Positions 1 to 10,210 of a stretch of DNA of 64,000 bases are shown piece by piece (position 1 is the stretch's first letter; every line of letters starts with the position of its first letter). The notes beneath the pieces were generated by a model that ran no database searches, was not told the DNA's origin, and saw only the letters and a program-made list of their open reading frames with translations. This DNA is from Odiellus spinosus (taxonomy: Eukaryota > Arthropoda > Arachnida > Opiliones > Phalangiidae): NCBI GenBank assembly GCA_963920705.1, contig OY987227.1:2489526-2553525 (forward strand), written 5' to 3'. The position numbers were made by a program, and so were the translations under genes.

Positions 1-3000
1 GGGGCTTAGAATTTGCACCACGCTGCTTTTATAGCTTAGACGGTTCTTTTTAAGAATTTAGCCATTATTCAATCCTAGCCTTTAACGATAAGTCGCCAGA
101 TCAGTTTTAGTTCCAAATGAAGAAATTAATTTTTTCGGTAAGGTACACTAGGCTCTTGGGCATCCCTTTGGATCAATTTTTCCGATATTTTTGATGGGGC
201 TTAGAATTTGCACCACGCTGCTTTTATAGATTAGACGGTTCTCTTTAAGAATTTAACCACTATTCAGTCCTAGCATTTAACGATAAGTCGCCAGCTCAGT
301 TTTAGTTCCAAATAAATAAATAAATTTTTCGGGAAGGTACACTAGGCTCTTATGCTTCCCTTTAGATCAATTTTTTCGATCTTTTTGATGGGGCTTAGAA
401 TTTACACAATGCTTATTTTGTAGCTTAGACGGTTCTCTTTAAGAATTTAGCCACTATTCAATCCTCCTCTTTAACTATAAGTCGCCAGCTCAGTTTTAGT
501 TCCAAATAAAGAAATTAATTTTTTCGGTAAGGTACACTAGGCTCTTGCGCTTCCCTTTAGATCAAATTTGTCGATATTTTTGATGGGGCTTAGAATTTGC
601 ACCACGCTGCTTTTATAGCTTAGACGGTTCCCTTTAAGAATTTAACCACTATTCAATCCTAGCCTTTAACGATAAGTCGCCAGCTCAGTTTTTGTTCCAA
701 ATGAAGAAATTAATTTTTTTCGGTAAGGTACACTAAGCTCTTGGGCTTCCCTTTAGATCAATTTTTTTCTATCGTTTTGATGGGGCTTAGAATTTGCACC
801 ACAATGATTTTATAGCTTAAACGGTTCTCTTTAAGAATTTAGCCACTATTCAATCCTCCTCTTTAACTATAAGTCGCCAGCTCAGTTTTAGTTCCAAATG
901 AAGAAATTAATTTTTTCGGTAAGGTACACTAAGCTCTTGCGCTTCCCTTTAGATCAAATTTGTCGATATTTTTGATGGGGCTTAGAATTTGCACCACGCT
1001 GCTTTTATAGCTTAGACGGTTCTTTTTAAGAATTTTGCCATTATTCAATACTAGCCTTTAACGATAAGTCGCCAGATCAGTTTTAGTTCCAAATGAAGAA
1101 ATTAATTTTTTGGTAAGGTACACTAGGCTCTTGGGCTTCTCTTTATATCAATTTTTTCGATATTTTTGATGGGGCTTAGAATTTGTACCACGCTGCTTTT
1201 ATAGCTTAGACGGTTTGGTTTAAGAATTTAGCCACTATTCAATCCTAGACTTTAACGATAAGTCGCCAGCTCAGTTTTAGTTCCAAATGAAGAAATTAGT
1301 TTTTTCGGTAAGGTACACTAGGCTCTTGGGCTTCCCTTTAGATCAATTTTTTCGATCTTTTTGATAGGGCTTAGAATTTGCACAATGCTTATTTTGTAGC
1401 TTAGACGGTTCTCTTTAAGAATTTAGCCACGATTCAACCCTTGCCTTTAACGATAAACCGCCAGCTCAGTTTTAGTTGCAAATGAAGAAATTAATTTTTT
1501 CGGTAAGGTACACTAGGCTCTTGGGCTTCCCTTTAGTTCAATTTTTTCGATATTTTTGATGGGGCTTAGAATTTGCACCACGCTTCTTTTATAGCTTAGA
1601 CGGTTCTCTTTAAGAATTTAACCACTATTCAACCCTAGCCTTTAACGATAAGTCGCCAGCTCAGTTTTAGTTCCAAATGAAGAAATTAATTTTTTCGGTA
1701 AGGTACACTATGCTCTTGGGCTTCCCTTTAGTTCAATTTTTTTCGATCTTTTTAATGGGGCTTAGAATTTACACAATGCTTATTTTGTAGCATAGACGGT
1801 TCTCTTTAAGAATTTACCCACGATTCAATCCTAGTCTTTATCTATTAAGTCGCCAGCTTAGTTTTAGTTCCAAATGAAGAAATTATTTTTTCGGAAAGGT
1901 ACACTAGGCTCTTGGGCATCCCTTTAGATCAATTTTTCCGATATTTTTGATGGGGCTTAGAATTTGCCCCACGCTGTTTTTATAGCTTAGACGGTTCTCT
2001 TTATGAATTTAGCCACTATTCAAACCTAGTCTTTAACTATAAGTCGCCAGCTCAGTTTTAGTTCCAAATGAAGAAATTAATTTTTTCGGTAAGGTACACT
2101 AGGCTCTTGGGCTTCCCTTTAGCTCAATTTTTTCGATATTTTTGATGGGGCTTAGAATTTGCACCATGCTGCTTTTATAGCTTAGACGGTTCTCTTTAAG
2201 AATTTAACCACTATTCAATCCTAGCCTTTAACGATAAGTCGCCAGCTCAGTTTTAGTTCCAAATGAAGAAATTAATTTTTTCGGTAAGGTACACTAGGCT
2301 CTTGGGCTTCTCTTTAGATCAATTTTTTTCGATATTTTTGATGGGGCTTAGAATTTGCTACACGCTGCTTTTATAGCTTAGACGGTTCTCTTTAAGAATT
2401 TAACCACTATTCAATACTAGCCTCTAACGATAAGTCGCCAGCTCAGTTTTAGTTCCAAATGAAGAAATTATTTTTTCGGAAAGGTACACTATGCTCTTAT
2501 GCTTCCCTTTAGAACAATTTTTTCGATCTTTTTGATTACACAATGCTTATTTTGTAGCTTAGACGGTTCTCTTTAAGAATTTAGCCACGATTCAATCCTA
2601 GACTTTAACTATAAGTCGCCAGCTCAGTTTTAGTTCCAAATGAAGAAATTAATTTTTTCGGTAAGGTACACTAGGCTCTTGGGCTTAACTTTAGCTCAAT
2701 TTTTTCGATATTTTTGATGGGGCTTAGAACTTGCACCACGCTGCTTTTATAGCTTAGACGGTTCCCTTTAAGAATTTAACCACTATTCAATCCTAGCCTT
2801 TAACGATAAGTCGCCAGCTCAGTTTTTGTTCCAAATGAAGAAATTAATTTTATTCGGTAAGGTACACTAGGCTCTTGGGCTTCCCTTAGCTCATATTTTT
2901 CGATCTTTTTGATGGGGCTTACAATTTGCACCACGCTGATTTTATAGCTTAGAAGGTTCTCTTTAAGGATTTAGCCACGATTCAATCCTAGACTTTAACT

Positions 3001-4114
3001 ATAAGTCGCCAGCTTAGTTTTTGTTCCAAATAAATTAATGAATTTCTTCGGTAAGGTACACAAGGCTCTTGGGCTTCCCTTTAGATCAATTTTTGCGATC
3101 TTTTTGATGGGGCTTAGAATTTGCACCACGCTGATTTTATAGCTTAGACGGTTCTCTTTAATAATTTAGCCACTATTCAATCCTCCTCTTTAACTATAAG
3201 TCGCCAGCTCAGTTTTAGTTCAAATGAAGAAATTAATTTTTTCGGTAAGGTACACTAGACTCTTGGGCTTCTCTTTAGATCAATTTTTTCGATATTTTTG
3301 ATGGGGCTAAGAATTTGCTACACGCTGCTTTTATAGCTTAGACGGTTCTCATAAAGAATTTAACCACTATTCAATCCTAGCCTTTAACGATAAGTCGCCA
3401 GCTCAGTTTTAGTTCCAAATGAAGAAATTAATTTTTTCGGTAAGGTACACTAGGCTCATGGGCTTCCCTTTAGAACAATTTTTTCAATCTTTTTAATGGG
3501 GCTTAGAATTTACACAATGCTTATTTTGTAGCATATACGGTTCTCTTTAAGAATTTACCCACGATTCAATCCTAGTCTTTATCTATTAAGTCGCCAGCTC
3601 AGTTTTAGTTCCAAATGAAGAAATTATTTTTTCGGAAAGGTACACTAGGCTCTTATGCTTCCCTTTAGATCATTTTTTTCGATCTTTTTGATGGGGCCTA
3701 GAATTTACACAATGCTTATTTTGTAGCTTAGACGGTTCTCTTTAAGAATTTAGCCACGATTCAATCCTAGACTTTAACTATAAGTCGCCAGCTCAGTGTT
3801 AGTTCCAAATGAAGAAATTAATTTTTTCGGTAAGGTCCACTAGGCTCTTGCGCTTCTCTTTAGATCAATTTTTTCGATATTTTTGATGGGGCTTAGAATT
3901 TGCACCACGCTGCTTTTATAGCTTAGACGGTTCTTTTTAAGAATTTAGCCACTATTCAATCCTAGCCTTTAACGATACGTCGCCAGCTCAGTTTTAGTTC
4001 CAAATGAAGAAATTAGTTTTTTCGGTAAGGTACACTAGGCTCTTGGGCTTCCCTTTAAATCAATTTTTTCGCTCTTTTTGATGGTGCTTAGAATTTGCAC
4101 CAGACTGATTTTAT
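1..4114 (+). repeat. Satellite array, block 1 (about 21 monomers of about 195 bp)
   Basis: A head-to-tail tandem repeat. With GGGGCTTAGAATTTGCACCA taken as the monomer start, successive starts fall at 1, 196, 390, 585 and 782, giving a period of 194-197 bp. Conserved landmarks in each monomer are AGCTTAGACGGTTCTCTTTA, AAGTCGCCAGCTCAGTTTTA, GGTAAGGTACACTAGGCTC and the imperfect dyad AGATCAATTTTTTCGATCT. Monomers vary mainly at the ACCACGCTGCTTTTA site (also ACAATGCTTATTTTG) and at AACGATAAG (also AACTATAAG). All copies point the same way. One monomer near 2535 lacks the GGGGCTTAGAATTT segment. The type B variant (GCAAGGCGCGC) seen later in the window is absent here. No plausible gene lies in the block. 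The array continues off the left edge of the window. Confidence 0.97.
4107..4114. repeat. Left target-site duplication of the fold-back element
   Basis: GATTTTAT occurs here and again at 5673-5680, exactly where the satellite stops and resumes. An intact monomer has a single GATTTTAT followed by AGCTTAGACGG. Two copies flanking 1558 bp of unrelated DNA are the footprint of an 8-bp target duplication. Confidence 0.8.
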
Positions 4115-4121
4115 GGTATGT

Positions 4122-4675
4122 GCCCTTTAGCGCCGTTCCTATTAGCGCAGTTCCCATTAGCGCAGTTCCTATTAGCGCAGTTCCTATTAGCGCATTTTCC
4201 CATTAGCGCAATTTCCCATTAGGGCAGTTTCCCATTAGCGCCGTTCCCATTTGCGCCGTCCCCATTTGCGCAGTTTCCCATTAGCGCAAAATCCCATTAG
4301 CGCAGTTCCTATTAGCGCAGTTCCCAGTAGCGCCGTTTCCCATTCGCGCCGTTTCCCACTAGCGCCATTTCCCATTCGCGCGGTTTCCCACTAGCGCCAT
4401 TTCCCATTCGCGCCGTTTCCCACTAGCGCCATTTCCCATTCGCGCCGTTTCCCACTAGCACCATTTCCCATTCGCGCCGTTTCCCATTAGCACAGTTTCC
4501 CATTAGCGCAGTTTCCCATTAGCGCCGTTTCCTTTTAGCGCCGTTTCCCAGTAGCGCCGTTTCCCAGTAGCGCCGTTTCCCATTAGCACAGTTTCCCATT
4601 AGCGCAGTTTCCCATTAGCGCCGTTTCCTTTTAGGGCCGTTTCCCATTCGCGCCGTTTCCCATTCGCGCCGTTTC
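4122..4675 (+). repeat. Left arm: about 35 tandem units of 15-16 bp
   Basis: Units of the form CCCATTAGCGCAGTTT run without spacers. Outer units are mostly 15 bp with GCGCAGTTCC (for example CCTATTAGCGCAGTT). Inner units are mostly 16 bp with GCGCCGTTTCC. Between roughly 4335 and 4480, units with CATTCGCGCCG alternate with units with CACTAGCGCCA, giving a local 32-bp dimer period. The array ends at GTTTCTGATATGG. No open frame of note is present. Confidence 0.93.
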
Positions 4676-4710
4676 TGATATGGAGATAAACGTTTTTTTA
4701 AATGATTTGC

Positions 4711-4805
4711 CGTGATTCGGTAGCGGAGTGGTTAGCATAGACGGCATCTAGCCAGAAGATTCTGAGTTCGAGCCTACTTTCGGAAAATGATATGTTAGAG
4801 TTTTC
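4711..4805 (+). ncRNA. tRNA-like RNA polymerase III unit (tRNA relic or SINE head)
   Basis: TAGCGGAGTGG at 4721-4731 fits the tRNA A-box consensus TRGYNNARNNG at every fixed position, and AGTTCGAGCC at 4765-4774 is a near-consensus B box. The spacing is that of a tRNA gene. A TTTT run at 4801-4804 and a T7 run at 4808-4814 could terminate pol III. The acceptor and T-stem halves do not pair properly, so this is not a functional tRNA. A tRNA-derived SINE head or a captured tRNA fragment fits better. It lies in the core of the fold-back element. Transcription is inferred from motifs only. Confidence 0.55.
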
Positions 4806-4814
4806 GATTTTTTT

Positions 4815-5164
4815 CCTCATGTAAATTTTAATAATAATTGTTGTTCATTTTAGTTTTAAGTGTTGTTAGCAGTTTCAGATAATATAGAAAAAATTGGAAA
4901 AAAACGAAATAGGTTTTAGGGTCATTTTTGCGTACGTGTTTCTGTTCAGTTTTGCATGATTTTGCTGTATTCCGTGTTGTGGGTCAGTTTTGTAAATTTT
5001 ACGCTGGATTTAATTACATATTTAATTATAAAGGGGGTCAAGTTATTTTTTATGGTAAAATAAAGGACAAAGTGTTACTACTAAATTACAAATTTGCCAT
5101 TTAGGTAATGCTCATTTGTTAACTCTCTTTTAGAAAACATCGTTTTTGAACGCGATTCTGTGGT
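4815..5164. other. AT-rich core of the fold-back element, no gene seen
   Basis: This non-repetitive sequence between the tRNA-like unit and the TTAGG run has many stops in all frames and several T and A runs. No protein domain, RNA gene or recognisable transposon remnant was seen. Confidence 0.5.
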
Positions 5165-5194
5165 TTAGGTTAGGTTAGGTTAGGTTAGGTTAGG
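5165..5194 (+). repeat. Interstitial telomere-like run (TTAGG)6
   Basis: Six perfect, uninterrupted TTAGG units. TTAGG is the telomere repeat of most insects and many other arthropods. Here it is internal, within the fold-back core and surrounded by unrelated sequence. It could come from telomerase-mediated break repair, capture of telomeric DNA, or chance microsatellite growth. Confidence 0.9.
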
Positions 5195-5255
5195 AGCTGC
5201 GGTATTCAGGAAAACATGGTTTTTGGATTTAGCATCTAGGACATAGCAGTTGTTT
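5195..5255. other. Spacer between TTAGG run and right arm
   Basis: A short non-repetitive link with no coding or RNA signal visible. Confidence 0.4.
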
Positions 5256-5664
5256 GGAAGCGGCGCTACAGGGAAAGAGCGCTAATGGGAAACGGCGCTA
5301 CTGGGAAAGAGCGCTAATGGGAAACGGCGCTACTGGGAAGCGGCGCTACTGGGAAACGGCGCTACTGGGAAACGGCGCTACTGGGAAACGGCGCTACAGG
5401 GAAACGGCGCTACTGGAAAACGGCGGAAATGGGAAATGGCGCTAGTGGGAACTGCGCTAGTAGGAACTGCGCTAATGGGAAGTTGCGCTAATAGGAAACT
5501 GCACTAATGGGAACGGCGATAATGGGAACGGCGCAAATGGGAAACTGCGCAAATGGGAAACTGCGCAAATAGGAACTGCGCTAATGGGAATGGAGCTAAT
5601 GGGAAACTGCGCAAATGGGAACTGCGCTAGTGGGAACTGCGCAAATAGGAACTGCGCTAATGGG
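5256..5664 (-). repeat. Right arm: about 26 inverted units of 15-16 bp
   Basis: These are reverse complements of the left-arm units (GGGAAACGGCGCTACT inside, GGAACTGCGCTAATG outside). The order of unit types mirrors the left arm: GCGCCG-type 16-mers lie near the core and GCGCAG-type 15-mers near the end. That supports an origin of the two arms as copies of one another. A 63-codon open frame at 5254-5445 is an artefact of the repeat (it reads as repeated GNGATGKRRYWE-like blocks). Confidence 0.93.
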
Positions 5665-5672
5665 CATAATTC

Positions 5673-5680
5673 GATTTTAT
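5673..5680. repeat. Right target-site duplication of the fold-back element
   Basis: The second GATTTTAT, immediately followed by AGCATAGACGG, resumes the interrupted satellite monomer. Confidence 0.8.
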
Positions 5681-5760
5681 AGCATAGACGGTTCTCTTTA
5701 AGAATTTAGCCACGATTCAACCCTTGCCTTTAACGATAAGTCGCCAGCTCAGTTTTAGTT

Positions 5761-5850
5761 GCAAATGAAAAACAATATTTTTTTAGCAAGGCGCGCTAGG
5801 CTCTTTAGTTTCCCTTTAAATCAACTTTTTTGCCCTTTTTGATTGGGCTT
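5761..5850 (+). repeat. First type B monomer segment
   Basis: Directly after the fold-back element the monomer carries TTAGCAAGGCGCGCTAGGCT, then TTTAGTTTCCCTTTAAATC, in place of the type A CGGTAAGGTACACTAGGCTC. Type B segments recur roughly 40 times in block 2 (for example near 14890, 16060, 17830, 30820, 43500, 54880 and 59055) and not in block 1. GCGCGC (a BssHII site) is diagnostic and is lost in a few copies, such as near 58290. An A run of variable length (about 6 to 16) precedes many type B segments. Confidence 0.85.
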
Positions 5851-7290
5851 AGAATTTGCACAATGCTTATTTAGTAGCTTAGACGGTTCTTTTTAAGAAT
5901 TTAGCCACTATTCAATCCTAGCCTTTAACTATAACAACTTAGTTTTAGTTCCAAATAAATAAATTAATTTTTTCGGTATGGTACACTAAGCTCTTTTGCT
6001 TCCCTTTAGATCAATTTTTTCGATATTTTTGATGGGGCTTAGAATTTGCCCCACGCTGCTTTTATAGCTTAGACGGTTCTCTTTATGAATTTAGCCACTA
6101 TTCAAACCTAGTCTTTAACTATAAATCGCCAGCTCAGTTTTAGTTCCAAATAAATAAATTATTTTTTCGGTAAGGTACACTAGGCTCTTGGGCTTCCCTT
6201 TAAATCAATTTTTGCGCTCTTTTTGATGGTGCTTAGAATTTGCACCAGGCTGATTTTATAACTTAGACGGTTCTCTTTAAGAATTTAGCCACTATTCAAT
6301 CCTAGCCTTCAACGATAAGTCGCCAGCTCAGTTTTAGTTCCAAATGAAGAAATTATTTTTTTCGGTAAGGTACACCAGGCTCGTGATCTTCCCTTTAGAT
6401 CAATTTTTTCGATCTTTTTGATGGAGCTTAGAATTTGCACAATGCTTATTTTGTAGCTTAGACGGTTCTCTTTTAGAATTTAGCCACTATTCAATCCTAG
6501 CCTTTAACGATAAGTCGCCAGCTCAGTTTTGTTCCAAATGAAGAAATCAATTTTTTCGGTAAGGTACACTAGGCTCTTGCGCTTGCCTTTAGATAAATTT
6601 TTCGATATTTTTGATGGGGCTTAGAATTTGCACCACGCTGCTTTTAAAGCTTAGACGGTTCTCTTTAAGAATTTAACCACTCTTCAATCCTAGCCTTTAA
6701 CGATAAGTCGCCAGCTCAGTTTTTGTTCCAAATGAAGAAATAAATTTTTTCGGTAAGGTACACTACGCTGTTGGGCTTCCCTTTAGATCATTTTTTCGAT
6801 CTTTTTGATGGGGCTTAGAATTTGCACCAGGCTGATTTTATAGCTTAGACAATTCTCTTTAAGAATTTAGCCACGATTCAACCCTTGCCTTTAACGATAA
6901 GTCGCCAGCTCAGTTTTAGTTCCAAATGAAAAAATTAATTTTTTGCGGTAAGGTACACTAGGCACTTGGGCTTCCCTTTAAATAAATTTTTTCGCTCTTT
7001 TTGATTGTGCTTAGAATTTACACTAGGCTGACTTTAAACCTTAAACGGTTCTCTTTAAGAATTTAGCCACGATTCATCCCTTGCCTTTAACGATAAGTCG
7101 CCAGCTCAGTTTTAGTTCCAAATAAATAAATTATTTTTTCGGTAAGGTACACTAGGCTCTTGGGCTTCCCTTTAAATCAATTTTTGCGCTCTTTTTGATG
7201 GTGCTTAGAATTTGCACAAGGCTGATTTTATAACTTAGACGGTTCTCTTTAAGAATTTAGCCACTATTCAATCCTAGCCTTCAACGATAA

Positions 7291-10210
7291 GTCGCCAGCT
7301 CAGTTTTAGTTCCAAATGAAGAAATTAATTTTTTCGGTAAGGTACACTAGGCTCTTGGGCTTCCCTTTAGATCAATTTTTTCGATCTTTTTGATGGGGCT
7401 TAGAATTTGCACCACGCTGATTTTATAGCTTAGACGGTTCTCTTTAAGAATTTAGCCACGATTCAATCCTAGTCTTTAACTATAAGTCGTTTGCTCAGTT
7501 TTAGTTACAAATGAAGAAATTAATTTTTTGCGGTAAGGTACACTAGGCACTTGGGCTTCCCTTTAAATAAATTTTTTCGCTCTTTTTGATTGTGCTTAGA
7601 ATTTGCACTAGGCTGATTTTATAGCTTAGACGGTTCTCTTTAAGAATTTAGCCACGATTCATCCCTTGCCTTCAACGATAAGTCGCCAGCTCAGTTTTAG
7701 TTCCAAATAAATAAATTATTTTTTCGGTAAGGTACACTAGGCTCTTGGGCTTCCCTTTAGATCAATTTTTTCGATCTTTTTGATGGGGCTTAGAATTTGC
7801 ACCACGCTGATTTTATAGCTTAGACGGTTCTCTTTAAGAATTTAGCCACGATTCAATCCTAGTCTTTAACTATAAGTCGTTTGCTCAGTTTTAGTTCCAA
7901 ATGAAGAAATTTATTTTTTCGGTAAGGTACACTAGACTCTTGGGCTTCCCTTTAAATCAATTTTTGCGCTCTTTTTGATGGTGCTTAGAATTTGCACCAG
8001 GCTGATTTTATATCTTAGACCGTTCTCTTTAAGAATTTAGCCACTATTCAATCCTAGCCTTTAACGATAAGTCGCCAGCTCAGTTTTAGTTCCAAATGAA
8101 GAAATTAACTTTTTCGGTAAGGTACACTAGGCTTTTGGGCTTCCCTTTAAATCAATTTTTTTCGCTCTTTTTGATGGTTCTTAGAATTTGCGCCAGGCTG
8201 ATTTTATAGCTTAGACGGTTCTCTTTAAGAATTTAGCCACGATTCAATCCTAGTGTTTAACTATAAGTCGCCAGCTCAGTTTTAGTTCCAAATGAAGAAA
8301 TAAATTTTTTCGGTAAGGTACACTAGGCTCTTGCGCTTCCCTTTAGATCAATTTTTTCGATCTTTTTGATGGGGCTTAGAATGTGAATCACGCTGCTTTT
8401 ATAGCTTATACGGTTCTCTTTAAGAATTTCACCACTATTCAATCCTAGCCTTTAACTATAAGTCGCCAGCTCAGTTTTAGTTCCAAATGAAGAAATCAAT
8501 TTTTGCGGTAAGGTACACTAGGCTCTTGGGCTTCCCTTTCAATCAATTTTTTCGATCTTTTTGATGGGGCTTAGAATTTGCACCACGCTGAGCCTTAAGT
8601 CGCCAGCTCAGTTTTAGTTCCAAATAAATAAATTAATTTTTTCGGTAAGGTACACTAGGCTCTTATGCTTCCCTTTTTTATAGCTTAGACGCTTCTCATT
8701 AAGAAGTTAGCCTCTATTCAATCCTAGCCTTTAAAGATAAGTCGCCAGCTCAGTTTTAGTTCCAAATGAAGAAATTAATTTTTTCGGTAAGGTACACTAG
8801 GCTCTTGGGCTTCCCTTTAGATCAATTTTTTCGATCTTTTTGATGGGGCTTAGAATTTGCACCACGCTGATTTTATAGCTTAGACGGTTCTCTTTAAGAA
8901 TTTAGCCACGATTCAATCCTAGTCTTTAACTATAAGTCGTTTGCTCAGTTTTAGTTACAAATGAAGAAATTTATTTTTTGCGGTAAGGTACACTAGGCAC
9001 TTGGGCTTCCCTTTAAATAAATTTTTTCGCTCTTTTTGATTGTGCTTAGAATTTGCACTAGGCTGATTTTATAGCTTAGACGGTTCTCTTTAAGAATTTA
9101 GCCACGATTCATCCCTTGCCTTCAACGATAAGTCGCCAGCTCAGTTTTAGTTCCAAATAAATAAATTATTTTTTCGGTAAGGTACACTAGGCTCTTGGGC
9201 TTCCCTTTAGATCAATTTTTTCGATCTTTTTGATGGGGCTTAGAATTTGCACCACGCTGATTTTATAGCTTAGACGGTTCTCTTTAAGAATTTAGCCACG
9301 ATTCAATCCTAGTCTTTAACTATAAGTCGTTTGCTCAGTTTTAGTTCCAAATGAAGAAATTTATTTTTTCGGTAAGGTACACTAGACTCTTGGGCTTCCC
9401 TTTAAATCAATTTTTGCGCTCTTTTTGATGGTGCTTAGAATTTGCACCAGGCTGATTTTATATCTTAGACCGTTCTCTTTAAGAATTTAGCCACTATTCA
9501 ATCCTAGCCTTTAACGATAAGTCGCCAGCTCAGTTTTAGTTCCAAATGAAGAAATTAACTTTTTCGGTAAGGTACACTAGGCTTTTGGGCTTCCCTTTAA
9601 ATCAATTTTTTTCGCTCTTTTTGATGGTTCTTAGAATTTGCGCCAGGCTGATTTTATAGCTTAGACGGTTCTCTTTAAGAATTTAGCCACGATTCAATCC
9701 TAGTGTTTAACTATAAGTCGCCAGCTCAGTTTTAGTTCCAAATGAAGAAATAAATTTTTTCGGTAAGGTACACTAGGCTCTTGCGCTTCCCTTTAGATCA
9801 ATTTTTTCGATCTTTTTGATGGGGCTTAGAATGTGAATCACGCTGCTTTTATAGCTTATACGGTTCTCTTTAAGAATTTCACCACTATTCAATCCTAGCC
9901 TTTAACTATAAGTCGCCAGCTCATTTTTAGTTCCAAATGAAGAAATCAATTTTTGCGGTAAGGTACACTAGGCTCTTGGGCTTCCCTTTCAATCAATTTT
10001 TTCGATCTTTTTGATGGGGCTTAGAATTTGCACCACGCTGAGCCTTAAGTCGCCAGCTCAGTTTTAGTTCCAAATAAATAAATTAATTTTTTCGGTAAGG
10101 TACACTAGGCTCTTATGCTTCCCTTTTTTATAGCTTAGACGCTTCTCATTAAGAAGTTAGCCTCTATTCAATCCTAGCCTTTAAAGATAAGTCGCCAGCT
10201 CAGTTTTAGT
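7291..10210 (+). repeat. Higher-order repeat, two tandem copies of 1450 bp
   Basis: About 7291-8740 recurs at about 8741-10190 with a constant offset of 1450 bp. Shared rare markers include AAGTCGTTTGCTCAGTTTTA (near 7486 and 8936), GAATGTGAATCACGCTGC, the truncated junction CACGCTGAGCCTTAAGTCG (8586 and 10036) and the truncated CCCTTTTTTATAGC (8671 and 10121). Two partial monomers explain why the period is not a clean multiple of 195. The copies differ at only a few positions, so the duplication is recent. Confidence 0.88.

Larger units (their letters stand above)
4115..5672. mobile_element. Fold-back type non-autonomous DNA element with microrepeat arms
   Basis: This 1558-bp insertion interrupts a satellite monomer and is flanked by 8-bp direct repeats. 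Its ends are inverted to each other: the left begins GGTATGTGCCCTTTAGCGCC, and the reverse complement of the right begins GAATTATGCCCATTAGCGCA. The arms are long arrays of 15-16-bp units, direct on the left (4122-4675) and in opposite orientation on the right (5256-5664), around a non-repetitive AT-rich core. No transposase is encoded, so movement would have to be in trans. An 8-bp duplication fits families such as hAT, P or Merlin, but the ends match none that I can name, so the class is left open. The GC-rich, CpG-bearing arms contrast sharply with the AT-rich satellite. Confidence 0.8.

Noticed and set aside
4122..4675. Resemblance to a CRISPR or spacer-repeat array
   Set aside because: The 15-16-bp units are contiguous with no unique spacers, and the genome context is eukaryotic.
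4711..4790. Functional tRNA gene
   Set aside because: The A and B boxes are good, but the acceptor and T-stem bases do not pair, so only a tRNA-like relic is called.
5165..5194. A true chromosome end
   Set aside because: Only six units, internal to an insertion, with satellite on both sides.
5254..5445. 63-codon open frame
   Set aside because: It lies in the right-arm microrepeat, and its protein is just the repeat translated.
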